Positions 1-9,660 of a stretch of DNA of 64,000 bases are shown here, in pieces. The notes under the pieces are model-generated. The model had not been told where the DNA came from, made no database searches, and saw nothing but the letters and a program-made list of their open reading frames with translations. This stretch comes from Acanthosepion lycidas (Eukaryota; Mollusca; Cephalopoda; Sepiida; Sepiidae), in contig OZ010586.1 of assembly GCA_963932145.1 (NCBI GenBank), forward strand, positions 54,328,943 to 54,392,942. The letters are read 5' to 3'. The translations under genes were made by a program, and so were the position numbers. Position 1 is the first letter of the stretch; each line of letters begins with the position of its first letter.

Positions 1-242
1 TGTAGCAGAGCATGTTCTAGTTGTAAATGTTTGAACTGGTGGAATCCCAGAAAATGGAATTAAAATATTTGTCATGGGAATAGAGTAGCGACATTGCATC
101 ATGTGGATAGGGATTGTAGGGTGAAAAATAATTCTTTGTCCACAAGATGGCATAAATGATTTTTAAGTTTGATCAAGGCTGGAAAGTGAGGATTGAACAG
201 CTCCAACCCAGATATGACAGCAATACCCCATTTTTGGTCTAA
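1..242 (-). pseudogene. LINE relic (jockey/CR1 type, family J2), reverse transcriptase thumb region
   Basis: Read on the minus strand this translates, with frameshifts, to the region after the reverse-transcriptase palm of jockey/CR1-type LINEs. A stretch like MGYCCHIW (usually MEYCCHIW) is followed by a run resembling LDRVQKR. The end that should continue toward the palm lies at higher coordinates but stops near 242, and the 3' part runs off the window edge. Positions 100-170 are closely similar in sequence to 5575-5640, so these are two copies of the same family. It is non-functional. Clade assignment is from recalled motifs, not from a search. Confidence 0.65.
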
Positions 243-448
243 TCTGACTCTTGTAAATAACAAAATTTGAAGAAATTCAGGAAATAAGTTGTTAAAAGTA
301 AGTTTCTACTGTTTGATAGTTTATGCTTGTTTTTATTTTATAGAAAATAATTTAATTTATAATCAGTCTTCAAGTTTTTATTGATCCACATGTAATATTC
401 TCCTCAGAAGAATATTTCTCTTGCAGATTTGATTCAAGTGGTTTGAGG

Positions 449-1135
449 CAGTAGCAGACTTGCCAGGGTGTCAGCTTGCCCAATGGCAAATGGGCCTCCT
501 ATATAAAATAAAAATGCAATAAATACAAACAACTGTTTTAGTAATAAAAAAGAAATAAGAGCTTTATAAAGTCATCTACAGTTACTCAAGTCCATTGTGA
601 GAGGATATTTTCAAAACTAAAGATCATAAAGACAAAGTTAAGAAATTTACTATCTGAGGAGAATTTAAGATATATGTTGCTATCCATCAAAAAGCTATTG
701 TTAGATGAATTGGATGCAGAAGTAATTATTGGCAGATTTGTACAAACATCTTGCGAACACAAACAATTGCTCTTAATATAGAAGACTGCATGCAATTGTG
801 CTTTTGATCTATCTGTTAAAATGTAAATTGTGTAGTAAACTAATTAAAAATATCAACTAATTACTTTAAATTAAAAAAGAATTAAAAAAATGTAATTATA
901 ATATTCTGTATTTACATTCGGTATCTCCTGCCAGTAATATCTACAGTACATATACACTGTAATTACTAAGAAATACACATTTTTTCCACAAAAATTTTAA
1001 TTTTACTCTTTTTTCCATATGTGCTTTTTGAAAATGTTATTTATTCATTATGAAAATTAAATGATACTATTGTAGTTGTGGGTGGGCCCCTTTTATCTCC
1101 TGGCAACCAATATTTTTAGACCTAATCTACCACTG
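449..1135 (+). mobile_element. hAT-type DNA transposon, internally deleted, with TIRs and 8-bp target duplication
   Basis: The left end reads CAGTAGCAGACTTGCC and the reverse complement of the right end reads CAGTGGTAGATTAGGT, an imperfect terminal inverted repeat starting CAG as in hAT elements. The flanks are GTTTGAGG (441-448) and GTTTGAAA (1136-1143), an 8-bp target duplication with 6 of 8 identical, the length expected for hAT. The element is only 687 bp. It keeps the last part of a transposase gene (548-781) and has lost the rest, so it is a deletion derivative that would need transposase supplied in trans. The two diverged bases in the duplication suggest an old insertion. Confidence 0.8.
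548..781 (+). pseudogene. hAT transposase C-terminal dimerisation domain fragment
   Basis: An open frame of 77 codons ending TAG at 779-781, without an ATG at its start. It holds the conserved hAT C-terminal dimerisation block: a motif like HCERIFSKLKIIK, then KLRNLLSEENL, then a leucine-rich segment MLLSIKKLLLDEL. In the family this domain sits at the transposase C-terminus and mediates dimerisation; zinc-finger MYM-type and ZBED-type host proteins carry related domains. The DNA-binding BED finger and the catalytic core are absent. The surrounding TIRs and target duplication show it is part of a deleted transposon rather than a host exon. It is notable that this piece has no stop codon despite loss of the rest. 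Confidence 0.75.
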
Positions 1136-1143
1136 GTTTGAAA

Positions 1144-1985
1144 TGATGTTTTAAATGTCAGACTGGCATTTTTCATTTTTGAATCTAATTTTTAGGGACT
1201 GTTCATTGTAAGAGGGACAGAAAAAAAAATTCAAACAATTTTCCTGAACATCTATATAGGTTCATTCATTCATTATCTCAAATTTGAATGGAAAAAGTTG
1301 TATTTCAGCTTTCTTTCATTTTCTTTCATTTCTTTTTTTTTTTTTTTTTAAGAACTCTTTAGTGCTTTTAAAATCTGTGATAGCTTCAGGGTAAATTACC
1401 TACTGTATAACAATAACTCTCTAAGTGATCAATCTTATTAATTGATACTTTTCCTGCAATTCACATGATTAAAAATGCTTCCTGGCCAAAAGAAAAACCA
1501 ACAATCATGTTTTCTTCATGGCTAGTAATTATAGGGTTGATTTAAATAGCACTCTTCTATAGCAGGCAATGCTTTTCAATTACCATATTCTTCAGGCAGC
1601 AACATATTTAGACCAGTTTTTTCATGTCTGTATAATGCTGTTACTTTTTAAAAGTTCATTCCTTCCTAATGTTTAAGTTAGGCTAATTTTGATTCAATGT
1701 GTACTTTAATATCACTTAATTTTTATCCCATATTTAACTTGAATGAAATAAATATCTATGCATGCCAATTTTGAAACTACTTTATCATAATGTCGGGCTA
1801 AACATAAAATTTCTGAAATAAATTTCAGAAATCTGTCTTTTATTCCCAAACCGATATTTCTATCATTAAATCTTACAAGTACATTTACAGAAATATTATC
1901 TTACTAATGAACTTCATTCTTTAATTGAACAGTAATTTAAATTATTCCAGCAGAATTTACATCGAAGTCATAAAATAGACATTGT
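1144..1985. other. No feature recognised
   Basis: AT-rich sequence with a 19-nt T tract near 1331-1349. No coding similarity, tRNA-like promoter or repeat boundary was seen. Confidence 0.5.
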
Positions 1986-2855
1986 ATTTCATTGTATTTA
2001 GTAAATATTTATACAGATGGTAACACAGTTTATGGGTGCATCTCCAAAAATCTAGATGATCACAGCCTGACAGCTGACCTAGCTCTTCCAGCTCAATGGG
2101 AGAAAAAAGGGCTTATAATATTCAATATCTCCAAAACCAAGCTAGTAACATTTCATCATCACCAAGTAGACCCAGAGTTTCCTCTAGCCATGATGAACAG
2201 TTGTACTCTCAATGAGGCTCCTTGCCTTGAACATGTGTTGGGACTAAACATTACCCCAGACTTCAAGTGAATCCATCACTAAAGATTCTAGAAAAATGGG
2301 TGGTCCCACAAAAAGTACTGGACTCCTCTTGCTATGCTCTATCTCAGATTAGTCAAAAAAAATAGAGTATAGCTGCTATATCTGTGCTGAAGCTGTCCAA
2401 TCTTCACATTCCAGCCTTGATAGTGTTCAAAAGCTTTTATGCGATCTTGTGAGTATTGAATTATTTTCAACCCTACTGCCCCTTGTCTCACAGATGAAAT
2501 GTCACAAATCTATCACTACTCTATCATGATTTCCATGGCAAATATGCAAACAAGCTACATTCCTGAATTCCACCAGTTCACAGGGTCAAATTATCCTCGT
2601 TCCCTTTATATTCCATTGAGAAGGAAGTTCCACTCCCAAGAACCACTAGTTTGTTGAGCAAAATGATGCTTTGCTGACCACTACAATTTTAACTTTTTCA
2701 AGTTTAGTGTCAACCATTATCTATCCTACCTATCCTCATAATTTGTCAATTCTTCTCCTTACTTCATTTAGTAACCCTCTACTTTTAGGTGAACACTTAG
2801 TAAAAAAAGTTTCAAATAGACTCATGAAGAGGATGATGCACTCACCATTAATGTA
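1986..2855 (+). pseudogene. LINE relic (jockey/CR1 type, family J2), reverse transcriptase palm to C-terminus
   Basis: The frame from 1992 to 2270 starts at a decayed palm motif (IYTDGNTVYGCI where YADD is expected), then FNISKTKLVTF and a LGLNITPDF block, a standard order in jockey/CR1 reverse transcriptases. After the stop the similarity continues out of frame through the thumb and connection region to about 2850, where the 3' end should lie. Several stops and frameshifts make it dead. The EN domain and the fingers of the RT are missing, so it is 5' truncated, the usual fate of LINE copies. Related copies are at 1-242, 4455-4640 and 5175-5660. Confidence 0.7.
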
Positions 2856-3011
2856 ACTAATATAAGACTTTTTATTTAAAATAGATTTTACTTGAGTATA
2901 CTATTTTTGGTTCCCTTTATGCTACAAAAATATCTTTTGTATTCCCAACTTAGCAATATTACAAGCATTTTATATGACAATTAAAGAAAAACCTTTATAT
3001 ATCGTTTTCAT

Positions 3012-3291
3012 GCAGAGGTGAACAAAAACTTGGAGAACTGAGTTCCAAAAGGGAAATAACTGAAACTGAGATATCCAGAAAAAGGCATGGCATGTGGAAC
3101 TAGAACAATCTACCCCAGTGGACTAAATAAAGGTTTCGGCTCGAAATTCCAACATATATCACCTGAAGAAGGCCAGCACATACAATGGCTGAAATGTTAT
3201 GAATATGACAATAAAGATAAGGACAACAGTCCAAACAATGTAAATAGCTACAATACCTCATCTCGGAAATATAGACAGATTGTTTTCATGG
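3012..3291 (+). mobile_element. SINE family B, 5'-truncated copy (body plus 3' tail)
   Basis: This matches the body and tail of the complete copy at 31608-32056: the GAGGTGAACAAAAA block, the AACTAGAACA...GTGGACTAAATAAAGG block, the CACCTGAAGAAGGC block and the terminal AAATATAGACAGAT. It begins just after the point where the tRNA-like B box ends in the complete copy, so the polymerase III head is lost. It carries the hammerhead-like core CTGAAGA...CTGAAAT (3165-3200). An 82-codon open frame across it (3087-3335) is incidental. Confidence 0.75.
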
Positions 3292-3425
3292 TAGTGAAAA
3301 GTCTAAAACCTGAATTTAATCCGATGCTTGATTAAGTAAAGATGACTGTATATGGGTTTTAATATTTCAATTTAATTACTAGCTTTTATGCTTGATTTTC
3401 AAAATTGGAAAATTATAAAGGAACA

Positions 3426-3851
3426 CTAGCAGCATGTCCCGGTGTTGCCCGGGCTTGATTCAAAAATCGTACGATTCATACAGCAATCGCTATCACTTGA
3501 CTTAAAATATTTTTACCCTTCCTTGCTTTTAAAGGAGTGCCCTTTGCCGTGCTGATGTTGCTACATGCCTTACTTCTCACACTGCGTATTTTTCTAAACT
3601 CTATACTAAACATTAAATCTGTTACAAAAAAAAGAACTAAACAAAATGAACACAAAATGATCAGCTTTAAAAAAGGACTCGTAACTGGAAAAACTGATTG
3701 AAAAAAGAATGTTAACAACAAATACTTTTTCACACCCAACCCAGTTCTGTGGAATCAGAATCAACGTTGAGTTTAAGCAAGCGAATGAGCCAGTTGGAGT
3801 AAAGTGCCATGCAGATTTAAATTTTTCCCACTTGTGACAAATGCAGCTATC

Positions 3852-3887
<36 letters not shown>

Positions 3888-4216
3888 ATACTAGCATGCT
3901 AGTTAGCATTCATGTCAGTCAGCTGTTGGCTCTGACGCTGGCCAATAGAATCTTCCTGCCTATTCGTGGCAGCCAGCTATAGGCTCTCACTCTGGTCAGT
4001 ACAAAATGGCTGCAAACTACATGAAAACTGCCATAGAAGCATGAAAAAATCGATTATTTCTACTATCGATGGGAGTTGGGAAATGCAAAGTCAGTCTTGG
4101 CCTTCCCGCTAACTTGGAGCATGTGCATGTAAATTTTGGTGCAAATCCGTCAAATTGTGGCCATGCATTTGTTACACACACACTCACACACACATCCTGC
4201 CTTTTATAGATAGAGA
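3426..4216 (-). mobile_element. Non-autonomous Helitron with both termini
   Basis: On the minus strand the element begins TC (4216-4215) directly after a host A, and ends CTAG (3429-3426) followed by a host T, as expected for a Helitron inserted between A and T without target duplication. Eight bases before CTAG lies a GC-rich hairpin at 3438-3453 with stem CCCGG/CCGGG and loop GCAACA, the canonical Helitron 3' terminator. The 5' end is TCTCTATCTATAAAAGGC followed by a TG-rich tract, a pattern seen in many animal Helitrons. At 791 bp it has no Rep/helicase ORF, so it depends on a partner. A 33-nt T tract lies inside (3853-3885). The 70- and 87-codon frames within are not coding. Confidence 0.88.
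3438..3453 (-). terminator. Helitron 3' hairpin
   Basis: A perfect 5-bp GC stem with a six-base loop, located 8 bases upstream of the CTAG terminus. In Helitrons this palindrome signals the end of rolling-circle transposition. Confidence 0.85.
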
Positions 4217-4454
4217 TAAGTGGGCACACTAAGTGGTGACTTTCATGAAGACCAACAAGATAGAAAAGTTCATATTTTGGACAATTTTGGTGTAACAGGA
4301 AAACAAGTCTTCCAAGGATAAAAGCTATTTAGAACATCATTTGCTTAGAATTACTTGTTTCATACTTTCAGAGGCATTAGTTTTACACTGTTTTTATTTT
4401 TACTCAACTAAAGATGAAGTAATAAAACATATGAGCATGTTTGGATTATAATTT

Positions 4455-4640
4455 TTTTTTTTTTTTACCTTTTTTTTTAACAGTGAGTTTCACCTTCTAC
4501 AAGGCCTGGGGGTCACTCAAGGTAAAGGGTTACATAGTAAGAGGCACAGTTTATGCAGATATGCAGGGAAGATAACAGTTAACTCTAGATTTAACTCTAG
4601 AACAGGTTAAGATTGTAGTGATCAAGGAAACATCTTAGAT
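4455..4640 (-). pseudogene. LINE J2 3'-end fragment with A tail
   Basis: On the minus strand this is the very end of the J2 LINE followed by an A-rich tail (T-rich at 4451-4479 on the plus strand). It is nearly co-linear with 5178-5345: the blocks CAGTGAGTTTCACCTTCTACAAGG, and GATAACAGTTAACTCTAGA occur in both. Only about 160 bp were copied, so this is a heavily 5'-truncated insertion. Confidence 0.75.
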
Positions 4641-5174
4641 TCTAATAGATTAATGTCTTCTGTTAATATAATCTAAAGTAGATATTTATAGAAGTTTAAA
4701 TTTTTAAGAGCACCTAGGGTTTGACTTCAGGCCAATATTTGACACTTTTCCATGTTCACATCAGGCTCTTAGCTGGTTTGAGAAGCCTCTGCAGGAGAGA
4801 GATACCCTTCTACAATGACTACAAGAAAGGATGTGACAAAAACACCATTTTTGCAGAGCTGCTACTTCTGCCCTCTTTCTATGGCTTGTTTTGGTGAGAG
4901 ATTGACTAATGGATCCTGTATCTTCATGATGACTTGTTAGCTGCTTCAGTTTTCTATTAATGGTAGCTGCAATCACAGATGAGCATCTTTTCATGAAGTC
5001 TTTATGTCTCTATGCTGAGGCCCCAGTTCTCTATTGGCCAGACTAGTTCTCTAAACATTATATTAGTAGATTTGAATTTGCAGGAATAAATATGCAGGCT
5101 ATATTCCAATAATATACAAATAAATATAAGTTTTACATATGCTAATTTGAATTCTGAGGTGAGTTAAATCCCAG
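4641..5174. other. Spacer between two J2 LINE ends, function unknown
   Basis: A 77-codon minus frame (4761-4994) is present but I do not recognise its product and it lacks support from any motif. No repeat boundary was resolved. Confidence 0.4.
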
Positions 5175-5662
5175 TTTACCTTTTTTTTTTTTTTTTACTA
5201 ACAGTGAGTTTCACCTTCTACAAGGCCAGGGGGCCACTCAAGATAGAGGTATACACAGTAAGAGGCACAGTTTATGCAGGTATGTGAGGAAGATAACAGT
5301 TAACTCTAGACTTGAACAGGTTAAGATTGTAGTGATCGGGGAAACATCCTCTTGGGAGTTTGTTCCACAGAGTAATAGTTCACAGGAAAGAAGCTGCTAA
5401 AGTGGAACTTATTTCTCCCCAGTGGAATACAGACAGAATGAGGATGGTTTGCTACAATGTGAGTGGCATGGCGGATCCTGGCTGTAAAGGTTAGAACTGA
5501 CAGAATTAAGGAACATAGTTTGTCTGAGCACTTTCTATTGAAGTAGTGATAGAGCAGTGGGAGACTTGTGACATCTCATCTTTGAGAGAGGGGTTGCAGG
5601 GTGGAAAATAATTTGTCACCCACAAGAATATGGAGACTCTTTTGGATTCTATTGACACAGTG
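5175..5662 (-). pseudogene. LINE relic (family J2), reverse transcriptase C-terminal region with poly(A) tail
   Basis: The minus strand ends in a 17-nt A tract (T tract at 5182-5198). Upstream, in broken frames, it encodes the jockey-type C-terminal block: a motif like LWNSLPEDVF (here LLCGTNSQEDVS across a frameshift) and NLFKSRVN-like residues. This is the region after the RT domain that ends the ORF2 protein in these LINEs. Multiple stops show it is dead. Copies of the same 3' end are at 4455-4640 and, on the other strand, near 2600-2850. Confidence 0.72.
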
Positions 5663-6183
5663 AAAGTACATTATATAATTTATAGATGCATTCATGAAGA
5701 TTTAGATCTAGATGTCCAATGACTTGAAGCAAGACTATTTTACTAAGATGTTTAATGCTTCCAAGAGTAGAAGTGTAAGGATCTTGTGGGAACATTGCAT
5801 TGGCAACAGAGATTCTTTTGTACAATTTAAATTGAAGATAAAAAAAAAAGATAGTTTTCTTTAAGACAAACCACATGTTTGTGTAGCCATTCATGTCGAG
5901 GTTATTGAAATCGAACCATTTAGTCTTGGGAGTATTCCATTAAAGTTACTGGGAGTTTTTTTTTTTTTCCTTTTTTACAATATCACTTTTTGGTATTTTT
6001 TGTACTTTCCTATATATTGATAAAAATATTATTCTCGTTTTTGGCACCACTCATGTACAAATTTGGTTCATTCAGTACGTCCAAAAATGCTTGAACTTGA
6101 CATGGAAGCTAAATTACAAATGTAACAGTTTCAGGCATTGGTTGCATGGTAGAGTGGGCTAGAGTTTCTGGGCACTAGGTTTC

Positions 6184-6622
6184 CTTTTTTTTTTTTTTTT
6201 TTTTTACTTCCACTTCAGTCTTTCTCCTCTCCTCAAAAGTGGAACAACCAAAATGAATTGCTCTTCACCAGGATGGATGGTTGGCAACTTCTTCAGACAT
6301 TAGGGCTGATACCATCTTGAAGGAGGGAAGATTTCAGTTGGTCCATGGCAATCTTGAAGAAGCTATTTGGGTGACATGTTCATGGAGAAAACCATCAGGT
6401 TCACATTGCCAATGTGTGTTTCCAAATTAGAAGCTTCCAGCGTACCTAGCCTGCTCCCATTGTCCATGGGGAAATCACCATTGGACTTGAAGAAATAGAA
6501 TTGGAAAGCATCATGCAGGGTCCAGATGGGCTGTTCACATGATTTTGTTTAAGGTGGACAGTGGTTTGTGTACTCGATACCTGCATACTTTGCTACATGG
6601 CCTCCTCCACGGCTTATTTTAG
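6184..6622 (-). pseudogene. A-tailed retrocopy candidate of an unidentified transcript
   Basis: Minus-strand sequence ends in a 22-nt A tract (T tract at 6184-6205). Upstream, one frame is open for roughly 50 codons with a protein-like composition, around 6365-6530, including FKSNGDFPMDNGSRLG and LETHIGNVNLMVF. Stops interrupt before and after. The composition (many GAT/GGA-type codons, lower AT than the flanks) and the A tail suggest a processed pseudogene, but I cannot name the parent and no target duplication was found. It could equally be the 3' part of an unrecognised LINE. Confidence 0.35.
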
Positions 6623-6720
6623 TCAGCTTGAAATATTTTCCAAATTTATGTCTTCTAGTTAGTGTAAATTTTATATTTTCACATGGACTTAGTTTTTAAA
6701 TAAAATATATCTAAGAATAA

Positions 6721-7124
6721 TTGATTGATTTGTTTTTTATGGCTTATCAACCATTTGCAGGTAATAACCTGCAAAAGATTGATAAGTCATAAAAAATATT
6801 TTTAGATTGTAACAATTTTTTGGAAATATTAATGACTTACTGATACAAGTCCTACTAATTAACCCATAGCTGTGAGTGAGAAAATTCATACCTTTCTCAA
6901 GAGTAATTGTACATAAGAGAATATGATGAACCTGACTGGAATTGGAACTCAGTTATCTGATCTTCAATTCCAAGCTCTTATCCATTACACCACTCATGCA
7001 TCCAGACCATACATCAGTTGACATTCCCAAGCAATTGCCCACTTAGGTACTGACCAAGCTTGACATTGCTTAACTGAGGTTATCGTATGAGAACCAGTGT
7101 TTCAACATGAGATGACTGTAAGCC
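6721..7124 (-). mobile_element. SINE family A: composite 5S rRNA + tRNA-derived SINE, copy 1
   Basis: Read on the minus strand in order: a 5S rRNA-like domain (7124-7003), a tRNA-like domain with A box TGGTGTAATGG (near 6992-6982) and B box-like GAGTTCCAATTCC (near 6952-6940), a central domain shared with SINE family C, and a 3' part ending in an ATC-rich tail at about 6721. Near the 3' end lies a 30-bp inverted repeat (6733-6762 and 6767-6796, 27 of 30 pairs, 4-base loop). Copy 2 is at 16664-17060 and a 3' fragment at 19858-19930. Substitutions are mostly C-to-T type changes, consistent with an old insertion. Confidence 0.85.
7003..7124 (-). repeat. 5S rRNA-derived head of SINE A (not a functional 5S gene)
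   Basis: The minus strand starts GGCTTACAGTCATCTCATG and goes through GTTGAAACACTGGTTCTC, AGTTAAGCAATGTCAAGC, TTGGTCAGTAC and GCTTGGGAAT, all in the order and spacing of animal 5S rRNA (about 120 nt). The internal control region is decayed. It is followed at once by a tRNA-like domain, so it is a SINE head and not an rRNA gene. Confidence 0.85.
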
Positions 7125-7371
7125 TTACAAACAAATATTAGCATACAAATAGAAACCTTTTTTTTTCTACCACTTTGTTCAGGAATCTTTCAACTATGCA
7201 GGTACCAAGAAATGCTCAAATCTATAGGCAAAATGGAATGGTAAATCTGTTGCTTCTCTGCCATCTTGAAATCAACACACTTACAAGGATTCTACTTAGC
7301 ACATCCAACTCAACATTTTCTCCTTTCTTAGATTCCCAGTTGTACAAAACTATGGAAACTACAACAGATTT

Positions 7372-7560
7372 TTTTTTCTAATCACTTCACCCCAAGCAAG
7401 GAGATGGCACCACTAAGAGGCAGTTGAGGTACTGAGAGTGAAAGAGAATGAAAAAGACTTTAGAAGGAACCAGAAACAAGAGACTCCTGTTCAAAAGACC
7501 AGGAAGGAGTGTAAGCTGAAAGATAGGTGAGTCTGTTTACTCCCATTGAGGAAAAGAAAT
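7372..7560 (-). pseudogene. LINE family A 3' UTR fragment with A tail
   Basis: On the minus strand this ends CTTAGTGG..., TTGCTTGGGGTGAAGTGATTAG, then A9, matching the 3' ends of the other family A LINE copies (41180-41243, 28480-28540, 56740-56787). A diverged direct duplication of about 65 bp follows in the adjacent DNA: the block GACTTTAGAAGGAAC is at 7458 and again at 7629, each followed by a CTGTTCAAAAGAC block. Confidence 0.65.
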
Positions 7561-7749
7561 AAATAATTAAATAGTAAATAAAATTTTAGAATTTAGGTGG
7601 ATACATTAAAAGTATAGAGCTGAAGTAGACTTTAGAAGGAACTGGAAACTCAATCCTAAACAGGAAACAAGGGAAAACCTCTACTTCTGTTCAAAAGACT
7701 GAGGAGGAGTGTGAACTGGACGAAAAGCAAAGCTATCTATTCCTATTGA

Positions 7750-8133
7750 TGCAGGGATAACAATAGCAACATTGGATAGAGCTAGTTTTCCGTTATTAAA
7801 CACTATTTTTCCCTACATAGTCACCACCATTTACTATGCATTTTCAAGGCATTCTTCATTTTATGATAGTTGTGCATGAGGGTTCAGCATGTGATTGGTT
7901 ACATACATTACTGTCAAAAATTCTGAAATCCATTACCCACTGCCTAAATCTAATCATATACACTGTTTGAGTTTGTAAACATTCAAGAAGTATCAATGAA
8001 TGTTAATAGATGCTTCTGTATGGAGGAATAATGTGCCTCTGCTTAATTTCATGTCAGATGCCATTTTACCAGACTGTAACAAGTTAAAAAAAATCTGGTT
8101 TATTGTTTGGTAGCATCTATTGTTATACCTGCA
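7750..8133 (-). mobile_element. Mariner-like element, 384-bp deletion derivative
   Basis: The ends are inverted repeats: TGCAGGGATAACAATAG on the left and, reverse complemented, TGCAGGTATAACAATAG on the right. The minus strand encodes remnants of the transposase N-terminus (MASDMKLSRG, LFLHTEA, then FRQWVMDF-like residues) that run almost directly into remnants of the C-terminus (KCIVNGGDYVGKN-like). The whole catalytic DD(E/D) core is missing. It is therefore a MITE-like product of internal deletion. Frameshifts and stops are common. Confidence 0.65.
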
Positions 8134-8589
8134 ACATCTACCAACATAATAAAATAGAAGGCATTACTTGTACTTCAAGATTCTGTTTTTATATATTTTT
8201 TCTATGGATTCCAACTAGAAAGTCATCATTTTAAAATTTGATCTAATATTCAAAATTAAATGTGATTATTTTCAAGAATAGAATTAGTAAAGTTTTGTTT
8301 TTTTAAGCTTGTTCCAGTAACAAAAGTGAATATAAGTCTAATGTATGAGGAAATTCCAGCTTGTTTTGTTCAAGTATATTTTATTCATATTTCAATATCA
8401 TTTATCCAAACTGTTATCACTTCCCTCTTATTTTTCATATGTACTGCTTTTAGAGTTATTATCTACCAAATAAAATACTGTAAAATAAATAATATTATGA
8501 CATTAGGATCATCATAATTACTTATAGCTTTTACATATGTAATTCTGTTTGTCAAAACCTTAGATTTGCTATTGATTATTGTATTATTC

Positions 8590-8655
8590 TGTTCTTTTTT
8601 TTTTTTAATGCCATATCCCTTTAGAACATTGGCAATCATGACTCTGCACATATTC
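8590..8655 (-). pseudogene. RTE-type LINE, extreme 3' end with A tail
   Basis: The minus frame starting near 8651 reads MCRVMIANVLKGYG, closely matching the last residues of the RTE-type ORF seen elsewhere in the window (RAMIIHVLKRH at 49270-49320), and is followed by A12. It is a severely 5'-truncated insertion of under 70 bp. A separate T tract lies just beyond at 8656-8671. Confidence 0.5.
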
Positions 8656-8694
8656 CTTTTTTTTTTTTTTTAGAATTGCCATGCATTTTGGTGG

Positions 8695-8905
8695 AAGATA
8701 GTCAAGTGGTTTCCTGTTGTCATTTCAAATACAAAGTTTTCCTTCTCTTAGACTGATTGCCAACTCCTAAAAGCCAATCTACTCTGCTATTTAGCCTTTA
8801 GAAGGGAAGGTAGGTGAGACAGATTCAGGCTTTCCCCAAAGATATTTGTGTGAAAATAAACATAACAGATTAGGTTTGAATTACAACTCGGCTCATCCAT
8901 TCTTT
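8695..8905 (-). mobile_element. SINE family C copy (5'-truncated)
   Basis: The minus strand contains GAGTTGTAATTC-like B box remnants, the central domain (TTCACACAAATATC...GAAAGCCTGAATC), and the family C 3' part (AAATAGCAGAGTAGATTGGC). The A box is not recognisable. Confidence 0.6.
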
Positions 8906-9655
8906 TAATATTTCTTATACATCCCCAATTATTATATATTATCAATAAGATGATAAATGAACTGGAAAAACTATTTAGCTAAAATCAAATTCTTATCCTG
9001 AATAATAAAAAGAACAAAGTAAAAAAAATGTTTCTCATAGAAATGACTTGAAATTAGAAAAAAAACAAAACTTTTAACACAAGTCTTTCTGATACAAAGT
9101 TTAATTTGTGAACAATATCTTTACTGTAGAGTCTCAATATCACCCACTTCTCTCTATTTATTATTTTCTTTAATATTTAATGTTAGAATTATGGCTTTAT
9201 TTTATTATGAGATATTTATTCAAAACTAATTCATTATTGTAAATATTATAACTTTTCATACAATTCAAGCCCTGAATGTTATTTTCATATCTCTGATTTT
9301 TATTGTCTCATTTTCTATAACATAAAAGCTACATAAAAAGAAAACATTCTCATTATAGCATAAATAGGTTCATATAAAGCAGGTTAATGTTTTATTTGAC
9401 TAATTGCTTTTTATTCCATTGAGAACCCAGTGACAGTATTCATATTGTTACATCAGTTATAATTTCAACTTGTCTCTACTTCAGAGTATGTTTTGCTTGG
9501 TTAGACTGTTTGATTTAAGATGAACAATCACTTTTTCAAAAATGAAATAAAGTTAAAAAAAAACAATCTGGTATTGTTTTCATTTTATATTCACATGTTG
9601 AACAGAAGAATTTGTACAGCTTTTATATTTTCTGTCTGCATTTCTGGGATAAGAA
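8906..9655. other. No feature recognised
   Basis: Very AT-rich sequence with short A and T runs. No coding similarity or repeat structure was seen. Confidence 0.5.
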
Positions 9656-9660
9656 GTTAT

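Noticed and set aside
6940-7003. A tRNA gene on the minus strand
   Set aside because: A and B boxes are present but no cloverleaf can be closed, and the segment is part of SINE A.
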